A DNA stretch of 64,000 nucleotides from Pyrrhoderma lamaoense (taxonomy: Eukaryota > Basidiomycota > Agaricomycetes > Hymenochaetales > Hymenochaetaceae): assembly GCA_002794735.1 (NCBI GenBank), contig NBAZ01000007.1, forward strand, positions 744,001 to 808,000, read 5' to 3'. The notes beneath the pieces are model-generated. The model saw only the letters and a list, made by a program, of their open reading frames with translations, was not told the DNA's origin and made no database searches. Positions 26,762 to 40,620 of this stretch are shown here, piece after piece. Both the position numbers and the translations under genes were made by a program. Each line of letters begins with the position of its first letter. Positions within the stretch are counted from its first letter, which is position 1.

Positions 26762-28282
26762 TCAACCTGAGGAATCACCGATAATGAAACTGACGGTATT
26801 TATGATCAAAGAAAGAGCGGCAGTAGCAAGCACAAAAACCTGTGCAGCTCGAGATGGTGATCGCGACCGTGCCCTATCAGTTACACCATTTAATGCCTGT
26901 AACGCTGGACCGTCGTTGGACATATCATTCTGCCCTGCATGAGATACTCCATTATTAATGGAATTTGTCCCTGGTATTGAGCTGGCATGACTGCCTACAA
27001 CGCTGTTCGGGAGTATCAAAGATTCAGTTGGGAAAAGAGGAGAAGGTAAAACACCATTATTTATGTCAACATCCCCTCCTTTCGCAGCCGCGATGGAAGC
27101 AGCCAGTCCGAGTCCAGTGACAGTTGAAGTGGCATCACTGATGATAGTAGTAGCTAGCAAAGAGTCTGTTATACCTCCCGTTGCAGGTACACCGGAGAGA
27201 GTCACGGAACCTGCCACGAAGACCAATCCTGTCTTGCCATCAACATCCGTCGTTTGTTCTATTAACACATTGTCGTTATTATTAGCTGGTGTGGGCATGC
27301 CGATAACTATATTTCTGCTCGAAGATCTTGTCGGTGGACTTGCTAATGGTCTATCTGTGTGGCTTGAAGTGGGGTGTGCAGCTCGTGTTATCTCGTCAAG
27401 CTGTACTGTGAGGTGTGTTATATCCTGAGTCTTAGTACTTGAACTTGACTCGGATTCCGTGTCCGATTCCGTTTTGGGGCCAAGCTTAGGGGTGTTGATG
27501 CTGGTGGTATGATGCTTCGCTTTCTCTAGATAATCCCACTCTCCATATATCACACCTTCGTCCAGATCTGCAAAGTATTTGAAAAGACCCATTGAGAAAT
27601 CCAAGGCACCAGGTGGGCAAGAAGGACACTTTTGAGTAGTTGCGAATGGAAATCTCAGCTACTAAGAAGTTATGAAAGAGAGGAAGGACTAGATTACGAA
27701 CCTCATCAACAATTTGTGCTTTCGTAGTCTTACCACCATATGAAATCGAGATCATCTTAAAGCAATGTGATCCACCATCCCACTCCTTAACGATACAAAC
27801 AGATTGTTAGTATTAATGATATCGGGGTGACTATTATGGAAAGTATACATACAGGCTGGTTCAAAGCAACAACCTAGACAAAGATTGGATGGAGTTGTAT
27901 TAGAAACAAGGGTTAGTAGATGTAGATTACGGAAGAGCATTGAGAAGCCTACATATTCATCATCACTGTTGAACCCTCCACAGGCTCCTTGTCCAGTCTC
28001 GTAGTATGTGAATCTTCCGATGTTCCCTCTCTTCTCATATGTGCTTTGATCCGTATGAGTATTCGAGCTATTACTGTTCAAATTTATATTCGATATTCTC
28101 CGTGATATAGCCTCTTCCCTAGCCCCTTTGAGTCGTTGGAGGAACGGCCTGTCATGTCCACCCATTCCATGAGATCCAGGAGTCAACCTTGAACTTACAG
28201 TAGATACTAATGAGAGCACTATCGCCAGTCTACGGATAGTAATAAAGGTAGGGTATGATCGGATGGCTGAGCTTAAGATCAT
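26762..28282 (-). CDS. secreted double-psi beta-barrel protein, long-tailed paralogue
   Basis: Four exons: 28282-27953, then exons of 21 and 84 nt, then 27628-26762, giving 433 residues. The start at 28282 gives a signal-anchor-like N-terminus (MILSSAIRSYPTFITIRRLA then IVLSLVSTVSS). The upstream extension of the frame has no ATG. The DPBB core reads GRFTYYETGQGACGG, VVALNQP, HCFKMISISYGGKTTKAQIV, DECPSCPPGALDFSMGLFKY. It parallels the gene at 17958-19188, and the introns around VALN and after DE-C fall at the same codons. Two introns of that gene are absent here, around GACG and before IYG. The long tail is Ser/Thr/Asn-rich and ends in a hydrophobic segment (FVLATAALSLIINTVSFIIG), compatible with GPI attachment or a membrane anchor. 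A cell-wall-associated role is inferred. Confidence 0.83.
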
Positions 28283-29280
28283 CTCGAACTTTGTTGAGCA
28301 CCAGAAAGGTTTGGTATACTTATGATTGTACAGATCACGAGAGTTCTTCAGCTGACGAGAAATACGAGATGTAATAAGTGTATCAGAGCTAGATATGGTC
28401 GAGACCACAGATATACGGCCCCCTTGGGTAATATTCAAACAGAAAGGAATGGAGTAGATAAATGAGTGTGAATTCGGTCTAGTCAGATGTACACAAAAGA
28501 ACGAGTGGCAGGAACAGGAGATCCGATGACCCCTGAGTCTTCGAGTTGCCCGTTTTTACATTATGTTCCAGGGCTGACAGAGACCCATATCTGGATATGC
28601 TAGGGATAGAGGCTGGAGGACGGACACTAACAGTTCGAGCCTATGTGGTCTAACTTTAAATCAAAGTCTAAAGTCATGAGCCCACTTTCTGCTTTTTTCT
28701 TTATGTGTTTGCTATTATATACATATTAACCACAGAGACGCGCATACTTTGTCTGCGTATATATAGAGTTTTAAAAGGAATATTGCTAAACCTCATGTGT
28801 GGGTGATGTTGTATGTGTGTGTAAGCCTGTCTGTGCTCGTAAGACCAGTCTTATTGATGCGTATTTGTATATTACGTAATATGGCTTTCCAGATCACGAC
28901 ATGATATGTTGATGTGGTCATTTAAAAAGATTCTATATACCGTGCAAGTAGAGATTTCACTTAAATCACTTATTTTGTTTGTCGCGGAGCATATACTGAT
29001 ATACGTATTCTAGGTTGAAAGTTCTTTCTTTCTCATTAACAAAAATCGCGTTCGTACATAATACACAATAAAACTCTACTGTAATTCTCGTACATCCGGA
29101 AGCAAGACGAGTCAGCCTGAAAAATATATATACGGCAGGGTAAGGGTCATAAACTAGATCATGGAATGAAGGGGGAAGATATCACACAAGTCATTTATAC
29201 CGTTTCGTCTGTGTCCTATCATAAGGAAGAATAAAAATACACCAGAAAATGCATGAGTATATCGAAAGTTGGTAAGTCAA
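28283..29280. other. intergenic upstream of DPBB paralogue
   Basis: This 1 kb of AT-rich sequence separates two - strand genes. It presumably holds the DPBB promoter and the OPT gene's 3' UTR. No other gene or repeat is recognised. Confidence 0.45.
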
Positions 29281-31877
29281 TTACCAAGTTGTTGGACCAA
29301 AAGTGGACCCATCAGCTACCGTCTTCAAAGTGACAGATTTCCAGTCCCCGGTCTCAGTAAACACCGTATTTCCCCACCATGTTTGGATGGTGTTCAGCCC
29401 GATCGTCCCATTCTTCGGATATTGTAAGCAGAAAAAGATTAAGATAAGTGCAATGGCAACACTAGAGTCCATAGCTGCCGATAGAACGTAGTTGTACTTC
29501 GTCCACCAGCTAAGATGACGCCTTCGGATGACGTATTGAAATATGAAACCGACAATAGCCCACGGAACGTAGTTAACTGCAGTTGCAGGCGGGATGAGAC
29601 CAGTACCAGTGAAAATGACCGGGAAGTTAACGTATTTGACGAAGGACTTCGGGTACTTAAGTGAAATAGCCCACGTAGTAAATGGAGCGATGGCACCGAT
29701 AAGGAAGAAGAAGACGAGACCATAGTAGATTTGGCCCTTAGAGAATTGAAGGGCCGGGCCGATAACTCCCCAGATGATGGAAGCAGTACCAAATACTTCA
29801 GTAGAAGGGCAGATAAATCCGTCAGGTTGATGAGTCGCACACATATCTTCGATGTTGGTAAACATCCAGGCCTGCACGCCAAGTTGAACCGTTCCAGCAA
29901 CAGCTGTTGCAACAATTTGACACCAAAACATCGGCCTAGGGGGAATCTTCATGTAGTGACCAAGTTTGAAGTCGGATGTAAAAACGAGGGCCTGGTACAT
30001 AGTGATGTAACCCCAGGTCTTGAACAACATCATCGCGACAGGACGACCCGGGAGCAGGTATCCAATAATGAGCTCCGTGATAACGTTAAGGCCCACCTGT
30101 TGATTGGTAATGGCCTGAATCATACCAATAGGGATAATATACACGAAAGCAATGACAAGGGACAACACAAATGCCCACACTGGGAATTGTGTTGGCCATA
30201 CTTTAATCGAGATAATACCTGCAGCAAACATCGTAAGGAAGACTAAAGCATACCACCAATCAGGTACGTGAGGATACACGCTCATAAGACGAGCATGAAT
30301 ATCAGGCTGCTCATGCATTGACTTGCGTGCTTGCCTCCAAATTTGCTTACGGAAGTATAAGAAAGCATGGGTAAGAGTCGCCGTGATAGAGGCGAAGCTC
30401 AGACCATACGAAAGAGCAAAAGTCGTTGAAAGGAAAAGTGGAGAGTAGTTCTTGTATTTCTCGAGATTGAGTGTTGAGTCATCGTTAAGGATCCGCGTAA
30501 CGTCATAAGGTCCACCAGTATTGTCGAAGGAACCACGCGAGGATATGGGCATGTACTGAGCATACCATGTATTCTAGATTATATGTAAGTCGGAAATTCT
30601 TGATAATAGATAATTCATTTACCGTGTAGTATAGAACTGGTGTAAGGAACCAGAAGAAGAAAACAAAGCCTGCAAATACATTTGCTTCCGCCCACCAAGG
30701 AGTTGCCAAGGGAGAACCAATGTACGCAATTTGAGCCCAGTCGAAGGTAATCAAACTCATACCCAGTCCAGAAGAGTATCCGAAGAGCTGGTTAACAACA
30801 ACGTTATCTGGTGCAATCCAGCAAACCCAGGAAAAGTATGAAAGCGCCTATTAATTTGCTCTTTAGTGAGTCATGAGATCACGTAGTCACAGATCAATCC
30901 ATTTACCTGGAAAATGTATCCTGGGAAGAAGTACCACGAAGTACCTCCAATGAGACAGTAGACAAAGAACCGTTCACGCGAGACACCTCCGCGGTTTCCG
31001 ACACCAGCATATTGTTGTTGATGGAGAGTATTGAAAAGAGCACAATTGACAAGATTAGCAGGCCATATCATTGAAGGAGGCTGAACTAAAAATCTACGAG
31101 CAATTCCACCAATAGAGAAGCCGATGAGCTGAGTGGACATCACGACGAGCCATTGGTAACTGAAGTTGTATGTCTGATTGTAGTAAACCCGTTGAACAGC
31201 AATAATGTCGGTAGCATAGGCAGAGGCAGCTCCAACTGTGGCCATGATCGTCGCAAGTACCTATATAAGGTAACTCCGCAGTTAGCCTACGTTCCGTGGG
31301 TACCTTTGATGTATGGCACGTGCTCATACTCATGCTAATTTTAAATTGAGATAACAGCAACTTACATGCTCTTTCACTGTAAACGGTCCCGGATTCAACT
31401 CCTTTCCAAAAATACGCACATTTGGCATGAACCTTGCCCACAGTCGTCCACATGGAAATGAAAGCAGCTGGGCTACCAACTAAGAAGAGAGTGCAACAAA
31501 GAGTCAGATGGAAGAACACAGAAGTAAGGTCTAGAAGACGGAGAACACTAAGAAAAGAAACGCACATTGCCGATCGTCACAGAAGGATAGCGGAAAAAGA
31601 AGAACTGGTTCAAGCCAGACATGATAATGGCGAAGATGATGCCAATGGTCCATGACCGGATCGTTGAAGATGGCATCGTGGGGTCATCAGTGTTCGCGAC
31701 GGCAGAACGGACTTCGGGATAGGGAGAGTCATCCTCGACCTCAACCGCATCTTTGTCCAAGTTCGGGTCGTCGAACTCGGGCACAACAGATTCTATACTC
31801 TCGCTACCAGCCGTCTTCTCCACATCGAGTTTCTCATCATCCTCGGACGAGTAACGATAGAGCTCAGGACGAGACAT
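29281..31877 (-). CDS. OPT-family oligopeptide transporter
   Basis: Five exons: 31877-31566, 31479-31366, 31260-30907, 30847-30623, 30573-29281, giving 765 residues with phases closing. The cytosolic N-terminus is acidic (SSEDDEKLDVEK). Many membrane segments follow from TIRSWTIGIIFAIIMSGLNQ. Family blocks include LVAQLLSFPCGRLWARFMPN, FGKELNPGPFTVKEHVLATI, LVQPPSMIWPANLVNCALFN, GGTSWYFFPGYIFQ and GLNVITELIIGYLLPGRPVA. This is the yeast OPT/fission-yeast Isp4 type, a proton-coupled importer of small oligopeptides at the plasma membrane. The substrate cannot be read from sequence. The length is normal for the family and no lesion is seen. Confidence 0.93.
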
Positions 31878-34800
31878 TGCGAAGTACAGTTACTGTCTAC
31901 GCTACACCAAGATGGCAAGCACGCTGCAATGGAGCGGCTACAGGAAAGGGGGACTTCGAGTGAAAGACCTGGGGGAGAAAGAATCTTGAGGAGGGAGGTT
32001 TTATTTCAAAAGTAGACAACGGTTGCATATGGCCAGGAATTCGAAGCAGCACATGCCTGTGGTGATAAGAAGTATAGGAAACAAGAAGCCACACATTCTG
32101 TCCGACCTCCATCGAGATCTAATCATTTCCAACCATATGCACCATATTTTTCTTCAAATATACTCCCAGACAATTTCATCATGTTTTTTTGCGCCGTCAG
32201 CATGACATTTTACTTCCTTCAGCGGGGTAACCTATTCCTAGATTCCGGTTTTTGCTATCAAGAAGCAAGGTACGTTTCCCATTTGTCACATACCCCTCTT
32301 GTGGTACATTACACAATAATGAATATGTCTGATGGACCATGTGGATTAATCCGAGTAACCCATACTTTTCGTGTTATGCCAACTCTATTGCCTACTTCTT
32401 TAGAGTTTCTCACGTCTTCGATAATATGGTTTCATGAAAGTGTTCCCCTGTGTGTATGTTGTCCCTCGTATGGAACATATCCATTGTGTCCCACCTCGTT
32501 CTAGGTGTCAACTAAAGAAAAATTTAGCCAAGCTTTCTCTCTATCTTTACTTGTTACCAACTGGGAATTCAAATACGCCATACTGATGCAGATGGAAGCA
32601 CTAACTTCCGATGCATCGCCGCAAGGTCGTAACCTTCAATTATCGATATGGTTCTTCTATGTATATCTCTAGAATAGATGCTGGATTCGGCACTTTTCCG
32701 GCTATTATATTGACTGTCGTACCTAAACTGTAAATGATCCAATTCCAGTAGGTCTCTATCTTTTCCAGCCATACACCTTACAGGAGTATGTCCTTCCCAT
32801 TCTGCGTTCGAGTTTAGCGTCCAAATTTGCCATTTACAGATAGCAGGGAAGCCACAGACAATGATCACCGACTAGCCGCGTTTAGCTCCGCGGATGTATG
32901 TCGCTACGTACTTCGAATATAGCACAAACGATATAAATACATTCAACTCCTCCAGTACTATCGGAGCTTTGATACTACTTTTAACCTTAAAAATGCCTTT
33001 TGTTTCTACCCATTTTCTAGAACGAAGTTATCCAAAGAAGAAGTAAATAGTCGTTTCCAGCTAGTCGTTGCACGCGATATGTATATGTATCTCTTGCATA
33101 CTTCACAACGTCGCTAGTCATACGACCACTATATGTCAGCGTTGAATACGTCGTTTCCACTTCCAGACTGTAGAACATACCCTGATCTCTGTCGTCTGGT
33201 TGGGAAAGTAGATTACGCCAAGCCACCAAGTTGGCGCCATTATTAACCGTTATCTATTATTCATTCACTTAGTACATGGATAATCGTAAGAGACCCGTAT
33301 GAATCCTTGAAGTCGAGCCCATGTCGCAGTCTGCCTTTAGTTTCGCCGAGCATTCATATTTCGTGCATGTTACATTGCTATTCACTAGTTACCGCATTGA
33401 TATAATGTTCAAGCTAGCGTTAAAATAGCTATATTCTTGTAGCGATGTTGGCTCGGAATATACTCAATCCGGTATCCGTTATTATAACTCGCGAGATGAT
33501 AGGTGAACACAGAACACCGACTCCGCTTGATTTGCTCCGAAGAGATTCACCTTATTAGAAACCAAAATAGCAATAGGATCCATATGATGTGTGAACCAGA
33601 GAAGAGTGTGCACAGGAACAACAAATCGAGGTGGATTGCAACTCTACAGTTCTACGGTACGGGCGGTGGTCCGTGTAGTCCGCGCCAAAAACTAGCCTCT
33701 ATCTTATTGACTTACAATTGCACTCTAATAAGAAAAACTTCACTAGCCCTCTCACTCGGGAGGTCGGGTCGCACCGGTGGCAAACTGAAAAGTCTATGCA
33801 CCTACCATAAGTACCTTGGCAAGGATAGAAAACTCTTATCATTCTCTTTAGCGATGCGGCTTAAATGCAAGGGGCCGAGATCCATAAGGTCAGACTCCGC
33901 AGCACAATAAATCGGATTCGACCTTTCTAGATCCGTCTAAATCAAAGATAATACTGACATTTGGACCTCTGTAACTTGGTTCCACTCACGACGTACCTAA
34001 CCTGAATACAAACGATCTTCTCTTACCAAGTGAATCAAGGGGTAAAGGGACGCTCTGGCGCTATAGTTTTCTTGTAGTTTTTTCCCATGCATAAAAAAGA
34101 TACAATCATATGTATCGCAAAAGTATAAAAAACAAAGAATAATACACTTGCCAAAGCTAAAGCTATTGTGTGATTTTCCTAGGTTCCCACGGACATAGGT
34201 TAGTTACGTAAACGGATCGTGGACTTGTCTCGGTGACGATATTTGTATAGTTCCGCAAGTTTGTTTTCTCATCTCATTAGAGGGAGAAGCGTGTTTACTA
34301 CGCCGCATGTCGTAAGAATGATGCTTGGAAGGCGGAAAGATTGTGAAAGCTGGCCTTAAGTCTCGCATTAATCAAGTGAGAATTTTTCTTCCCTTCCCAT
34401 CTAAGGTTATCATGATTTTGCTGTAACTTCAAGAAGAAGAAGACGATATACAATCCATGCGGCTTTCAATTGTAGATAGAGCTAAAATGCAAAATCCTGC
34501 TTAAAAATTCATGATTAAGCAGAATCCTAGGCTTCTTGTCGAAATAAAATGAATATATGTAGTGTCTATTCAAGTTTTTTTGATGTGTATATACTAATAA
34601 ACCCTCAATAAATTACTAAAATGCTCCGTCTACTGACAAGCGGATGTGATCCAGCCCAATGGTCCTATAATTATCAAAAATATTCAGTGCTTCTTAAGCG
34701 TATTATGAGTCAGATATCGTATCGTTCTCTGCGTGCTCCTACGAATCATTCATGTACATGTACGTTACTATCAAACTACGGACCCACATCCTTTCCATGC

Positions 34801-36305
34801 GAATCGGAGAAATTTGATATTCAAGATGGATCCCATATTCTTCGGATTCATCGGGCTCCTACCGTGCCAGTTGCTCCCAATTCCATTAAATCGAGTGAGA
34901 AAGAGCTGGGAATCAGATATTTACCGACGGACTGAAGAGCTCTCCTCCGTAGTCTCGTAGTCTGAGAAAGAAAGTATAACTTTGTTTTGCTAAATCAATT
35001 ATTACGGGCGCCTCGCGGGGTAAGGTACCTTCGACCGTATGGTTCTCGAAGTAAAATCAACAGAACACCATATGTATACGTCGCATTGTCAAAATTTCTA
35101 GATTCCCGCTTCTCAATTAATATTGAAATCCAATTGACTTCCTCCCTCTGCCATGACTTGTGAGGATAAGGGGGAGTTAAGTTACGTTTTAGGCTAATTA
35201 TAGATGAACTAAAGCCATATGAGCATGTGCAAAGAATGGGCTTGGGATTGATCGGTTTGGGTGTACACACGCCAATAACTACTTTTTGTAACTTCAACCA
35301 CGTCATTTTCTAACTAACGTTAGCATAGTTCACTAGACAGTAGCGCAACCTTAATGGAAGATTTATGGACAAACTCGTGTTTTTTTTAGATGACGAATCC
35401 GAGCTTTCGACCAGCTCATGATTTAAACTTCGAACATGTCGAATATGAACATACTCGTTATCTCTCATATGAATCCCATCGAGGGCAATCATGATTAAAA
35501 TTAATCAAAAACGCAAACCTGGATGAACAAGGTAGCGGAGGCGGTGATAAGTAATTCTTGATATCTCGGAGAGTTTATCTGGATAGTAATGACCTTTGGT
35601 GTAACACGTACCGGGATTTCCCGTATATCGAGATGTCAGCGCAAAACAACCCCCCTCCTCAAATCTATACTAAAAGAACCTTATTTCAGGGACACCCAAC
35701 TCAAATACAATTTGTGGTGAATGCCAACCGGAGTTCAGAGCTCATCTTATGGATAAAAGACGTAGATTTTTTTAGCCAAGAGAAAATCAGTATGTCGCAA
35801 ACCGCAGTGCGGGGTTGTCTATTTAGGGGTGTCATAACAAAGCTCTTTGGTTACAACTGCGGCCTCGTATAGATGTATACAAGATATTAAGACAAGGGAA
35901 AAAGCAAACAGCAACAGTGGAAGTAAAGAAGAAAGGATCAGTAAAACATGAATAGAAGGAGTGAAGGGGGGAGAACGTGTAAAGGCATGACGTTAATAGA
36001 AAAGCTTGTCCCAAGCAAAATTCTCCATGATTTCAGTGCCAAAAAACGGAAGGTGGAAGAATGGGTTAGGAGATGTTGCACAAGGGGTATCACTTTTTCT
36101 TTCAATATAAGAATTGACAACAGAATGATTGGCAAGAGTCCCAAAGAAGGAAGAGCAAAATAAGAAGTTTTTAGAAATGTGGATAGTTGTCACAGTCAAG
36201 TATGTGTTAGTCGTCATATTTGTCATCATAAAGCAAATTGCATAGAAGAATCGCAGAAATCGAGATGACGATTTTTTTAATTGATAGTTTATCATAGAAG
36301 ATTGT
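31878..36305. other. 4.4 kb gene-free stretch
   Basis: This region upstream of the OPT gene and downstream of the PUF gene has no splice-consistent gene that I can support. Frames such as 33503-33910 and 35632-35872 have ordinary non-coding composition. The first few hundred bases presumably include the OPT promoter. No terminal repeats, target-site duplications or transposase motifs were recognised by eye, but old transposon debris cannot be excluded. Confidence 0.45.
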
Positions 36306-39300
36306 CTAAGCTTGATAGGCTCCAATGTTTGGTGAACCTTGTTGCTGATACATCGGGTAACCATATGCTTGGTGATATATAGCCTGTTGAGGAATTTGTT
36401 GCTGAGGAATTCCGTAGGGAGATTGCATGACTGGAACACCCATCATCCCACTCGTCTGTCCAAGGCTAGGAGACTGAGCCCCGTACTGCATTTGCACAGA
36501 AGATGGTGACAGTGCCTGGGGTGAAGCCATCTGAGCTTGCTGCAACATTGAATTGTTCGCACTTGCATTTCCATTTCTACGAACGCTTCTCTGATTACCA
36601 TTATCCAAAGCTGGAGAATTTGCAGCAAATGGATTAAATGGATCCGTTGATGGAGAGAATGCACCCGGAGAAGCATTAGCACCACGAGCTACACGACCAT
36701 TGACAGGTCCATTTTGTTGGTATGTAGGATCAATTTGGAGCTGAGGACCTGACGAACTGTGCTGGGGCGTCATGTGGGACTGCCCACCCATTTGTAGAGC
36801 AGCCATCATTGATGCGAGATTCTGATCGTTTGTAGGACTACCATAATAACTTCCCTGGGACGTTGACTTCTTAATACTAGGAGCACTTTGATTCATACCT
36901 GCAGCATAGTTAGCCGCAAAATTAGACACGGGAAGTCCAACTTCTTCGATAAGACGGCGATAGGCTTGGGTCGCAATGACTTTTAGTTCAATGAGGACTC
37001 GTTTGGTCGCCTCAAGGTAAGCCCCTCGCTTTGTTTGATCAATGAATGGACTAGTCAGAATCTTGTGCACAACCGCAACACCATTGACTTGATCCCCAAG
37101 GACATCAGTAAGAACATGATCACCTGTCGAGAAGAACAAGGAATCTACTATCTGTGTGGACGCCTCCGGCTCAACCTTCTGGTTTACAATACGAAGGACA
37201 GTGAGGGAAGCTAATTTGTGAGTGCACAAGTGTGAAAGATGTGGTGTGAACCGAGGAGCCAAAAGCTTGTATCGTGAAGGGAATCCCGACGTATCAAGTA
37301 GCCATGTAAGAAGTAATGCACCATTAGGATTTGTCGCGAGCGGGATAGAGTTGAGAATTACTGCCGTAGCAACCCGACGTTGTTGACTAACGGTGACGTT
37401 GCTACTTTCCAAACAAGCGCGCATACTTCTCGCACCGAAACGACCCTGAGCAACTTCCCAAAGGCGATCAATCATAGCATCAAATATAAAGTCATTAGCT
37501 GGAGCACCGAAACGAAGACAACACCTGATAGACGAGCCGTGAGTCGTTATTTCATGAGCAATCCAACCAGGTGCTTCGAGAGAAAACTCACTGTACAACA
37601 TAATTCCCAAACTGGTCGAGGAGTAGAGGCGGACTATAAGCACGCAAGTTTTGTGCGATTAGTGCAATTTCCTCGGGTGATTGTACACATTCTATTATTT
37701 TTTGCGCAGCCCAGGTACCATTTTTATGAATACCAATCATAGCCAGATGGGGCGAGATGCGCTCTAACATAGCAAACCGTGGAGCAGGGGAACATTTTTC
37801 AAATAATTTTTGTACAACCTAGACAACGTGTCGGAATGATAGGCAAGTAAGTTCGATAGATATCAGTGAGTGGACGTACTGTATTTCCAAGCCAGTCGGA
37901 TGCAAGGTCAACAATTTCTCCATCTAAGAAATCAGCGGCTACCTGATCGATTTCCTCGACACTTAGCGTGCCCGAGTCCAAGCGCTTTCTCAATTCTCTG
38001 AGTTTTGAAGCATCCCAGCGTCTATTATTAGGCCGTTCAGATACAAGTGGGATGTTTGTGTAATACATCGTTGGAGGACGGAATTCTAAGATAAAAACAA
38101 AAGCTTATTAGATATATTGAGTTAGGAATTTCAGTGCATGGATATACCAGCTAGGGCAGCTATGTCTGCTTCCGCATCTGGACTTGAACCACTCAATTCT
38201 TTCATGATCATTTGTTGTTCTGTGACAGAAGATACAACGCCGGATGGGCTTGTATGCAAGCTTGAGCCGACCATACTTAACAGTAAGTTAGAGCGATAAT
38301 TTTCAATAGCACCATTAAGAAGCTGCTGGTCTGCAGGAATAGTAGAAGCACCCTTGATGCTACGAAGTGCCTGGATCGTAGCACCCACACTGAGATCACC
38401 AACCCCCTGGATGTTAGCATTGACCGGTGTGCTAGATACAACTTCTCCTTCATTGGCACCTTCAGCACCACTCTTGACAGGGACCTTAGCGAACCCAATA
38501 CGAATTGCGCCAACATCGCTACCGAGAACATCGCGCCCATTAAGCGCCTTACGCGCGCGCACAGCATCGTCTAAACGCTCAAAATTAACTGTATGGAATG
38601 ATATAAATAAGCTTTCGGTGAATTATGGAATTAAGTTTAAACGCACTGAATCCGCAATTTTTGTGAGTTAAGACCCTAGCAGACTCGATCGGACCGTACG
38701 GACTAAAGACACTGAGTATAGTAGCAGGTGTAGTTGTTGAGGGAATGGAACCAATCCAAAGTGCACGAGTAGGAGTCGACTGCAATTGGGACTCTATACC
38801 GCTCAAACCATTTGTGTTGTTAGCAGCAACCCCCTTTGTCGTAGTCGAAGCATTAGCGCCAGCTGTTGAGCCCTGGGCGCCTTTTGCAGGAGCTACAGGA
38901 GCACTCTCAGCCTTACCAAATCCAATACGAACTGCCTGGCCATTTTGCATGCCAATTTGTCCTTGAAGACGGTTGAGAACATCATCTTTAGCACGGATTG
39001 CATCTTCCTGGTCCACAAAGTTGACAAATCCACATTCCTAGCCGGAGGTGGTTAATGAAACGATCTACACTGATGATTTACCTTACTTACCTTTTCAGGT
39101 AGGAGTCTCAAACTTTCAATTGCTCCATAAGGGGCAAAGACGTGGATTAGCTGTTCACTAGTTACGGTGCTATCCAAGTTGCCGATCCACAGAGAACGTG
39201 TCGGGACTTGCATTTGCTGAGCTTGAGTCCCATCCGTCTTCGGAGAAAGAGAGCGACCCTGATTAGCCGGAGCAGCTAAGTAGCTACTCACACGGGTTGC

Positions 39301-40620
39301 GGGTGTATCAGGGCCTGCGATGTATCGATTCGCAGTTGTTACATTAGTTTGTGGTATCTTAGTGAGGGTAGTACTGCCTGCGGCGAGAGCAAGGCTTCCA
39401 GCGAGGGAGGCCTGATCACCAAGAAGTGCACCGCCGTACATATTCTGCGTCTGCTGATCAAGAGCAGAAAGATTACGCTGGGTGATACGCGCTGGATCTT
39501 CAAGCATACCGACAGAGATAGCCCGAGGGCGTACACTCGCGCTATTCACACCGAGATGCTGGCTTTGTTTGAATCCTTTCGCGACAAGCTGATTTGAATA
39601 GTAATCCGGGGACAGACCATTATCATAATTTTCCAGTTGTTGATTACCGTAAGTACTATTATAGGCATCCATTAATTCATCTTCATCTTCGCCATTGGGT
39701 GTAGAAAGGAGAGTGGAACTCGCAGCTGCAGAACGCAAGCGATATGGGTTTGAAACAGTACTCGCACGAAGACGAGGCGGGTTAGCCAAATTGCCAGCAA
39801 TAGCTGCCTGAGCTTGGGAACGAAGCTCTGTAATAGTGGCAGCTTGTGGTTGACGAAGATTGTCAGCAAGTCCGAGATAGTCAAGAGTGTGTACATCGAA
39901 ATCGTCTGCAGAATCCATCGACGTGACTGATCGTAACTCATCAAGATTAGGTAGGTTAGAACCGTTGCGATTACTAGAGAGCCAGGATGTAGAAAATATA
40001 GATGTGCCTCCAAACGCGCTGGACAGGCCTGTTACACCGGGTAAAGTGAGCGAACCGGACCTCAAGCGACTGTTACGTTCTGTGACTGCAGTAGTAGCCG
40101 CAGATGAAGCAATGGAAGCCGAATGACGCAGAGCCGGCCGTGTGTTAGCCATGCCTGTATTCGCTGCAGTTGCTGTTGGCTGTTGGCTGTAGGAGTCTAA
40201 GAAGGATTCTGTGGAGCCTGGTAAAGTCTGAAGTGTTTCGGAAGCAGCAGCAAAGCGTTGAGCTGCGAGCTGTACATTGGAGGGTAAGGTACCAGCCCTT
40301 GCTCTCCTAAAACCCTGAGGATAGTTCGACGGCGGTAGTGGGGTCGTGTCCACCGGTACATTCGCAGTAGATGGATGGTCATTAGAGGGCGAGCCAGAAC
40401 TAGCCATGGCCCTCAGAGCAGGTGGCCTATATCTTGCCGACAATCCATCCGCAGCTTGAAGTTCTCTAGCCCTACAGAGATACGATGTGAATTAACCATA
40501 ACTTGTGTACGGATGATTTATAATATACCTTTTAGCATATGCAGCGGACGGAGCAGGTGGTGGTGTCTTGCCAGAAGATGCCCGAGGGTAGGCACTATTT
40601 TCTTGAGCAGAAAGAGACAT
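36306..40620 (-). CDS. RRM and Pumilio (JSN1/PUF1-type) RNA-binding protein
   Basis: Seven exons: 40620-40529, 40471-39091, 39037-38647, 38588-38148, 38085-37880, 37818-37592, 37524-36306, giving 1318 residues. The first 440 residues are Ser/Ala-rich and disordered. RRM1 (about 450-545) has SLWIGNLDSTVTSEQL and ECGFVNFVDQEDA. RRM2 (about 580-660) has ALWIGSIPSTTTPATIL and CGFINFERLDDA. A PUF domain (about 785-1085) follows, with repeats such as DWLGNTVVQKLFEKC, HKNGTWAAQKIIEC and DQFGNYVVQCCLRFG. RRM plus PUF is the architecture of yeast Jsn1/Puf1 and Puf2, which bind mRNAs for membrane and mitochondrial proteins. The C-terminus is Gln/Asn/Pro-rich (IPQQQIPQQAIYHQ) and prion-like. Which yeast paralogue it matches is not resolved. 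Confidence 0.92.

Noticed and set aside
35632..35872. 80-codon + strand frame (MSAQNNPPPQ...)
   Set aside because: Only a vague likeness to BRCT-type starts; no following exons and no domain residues.
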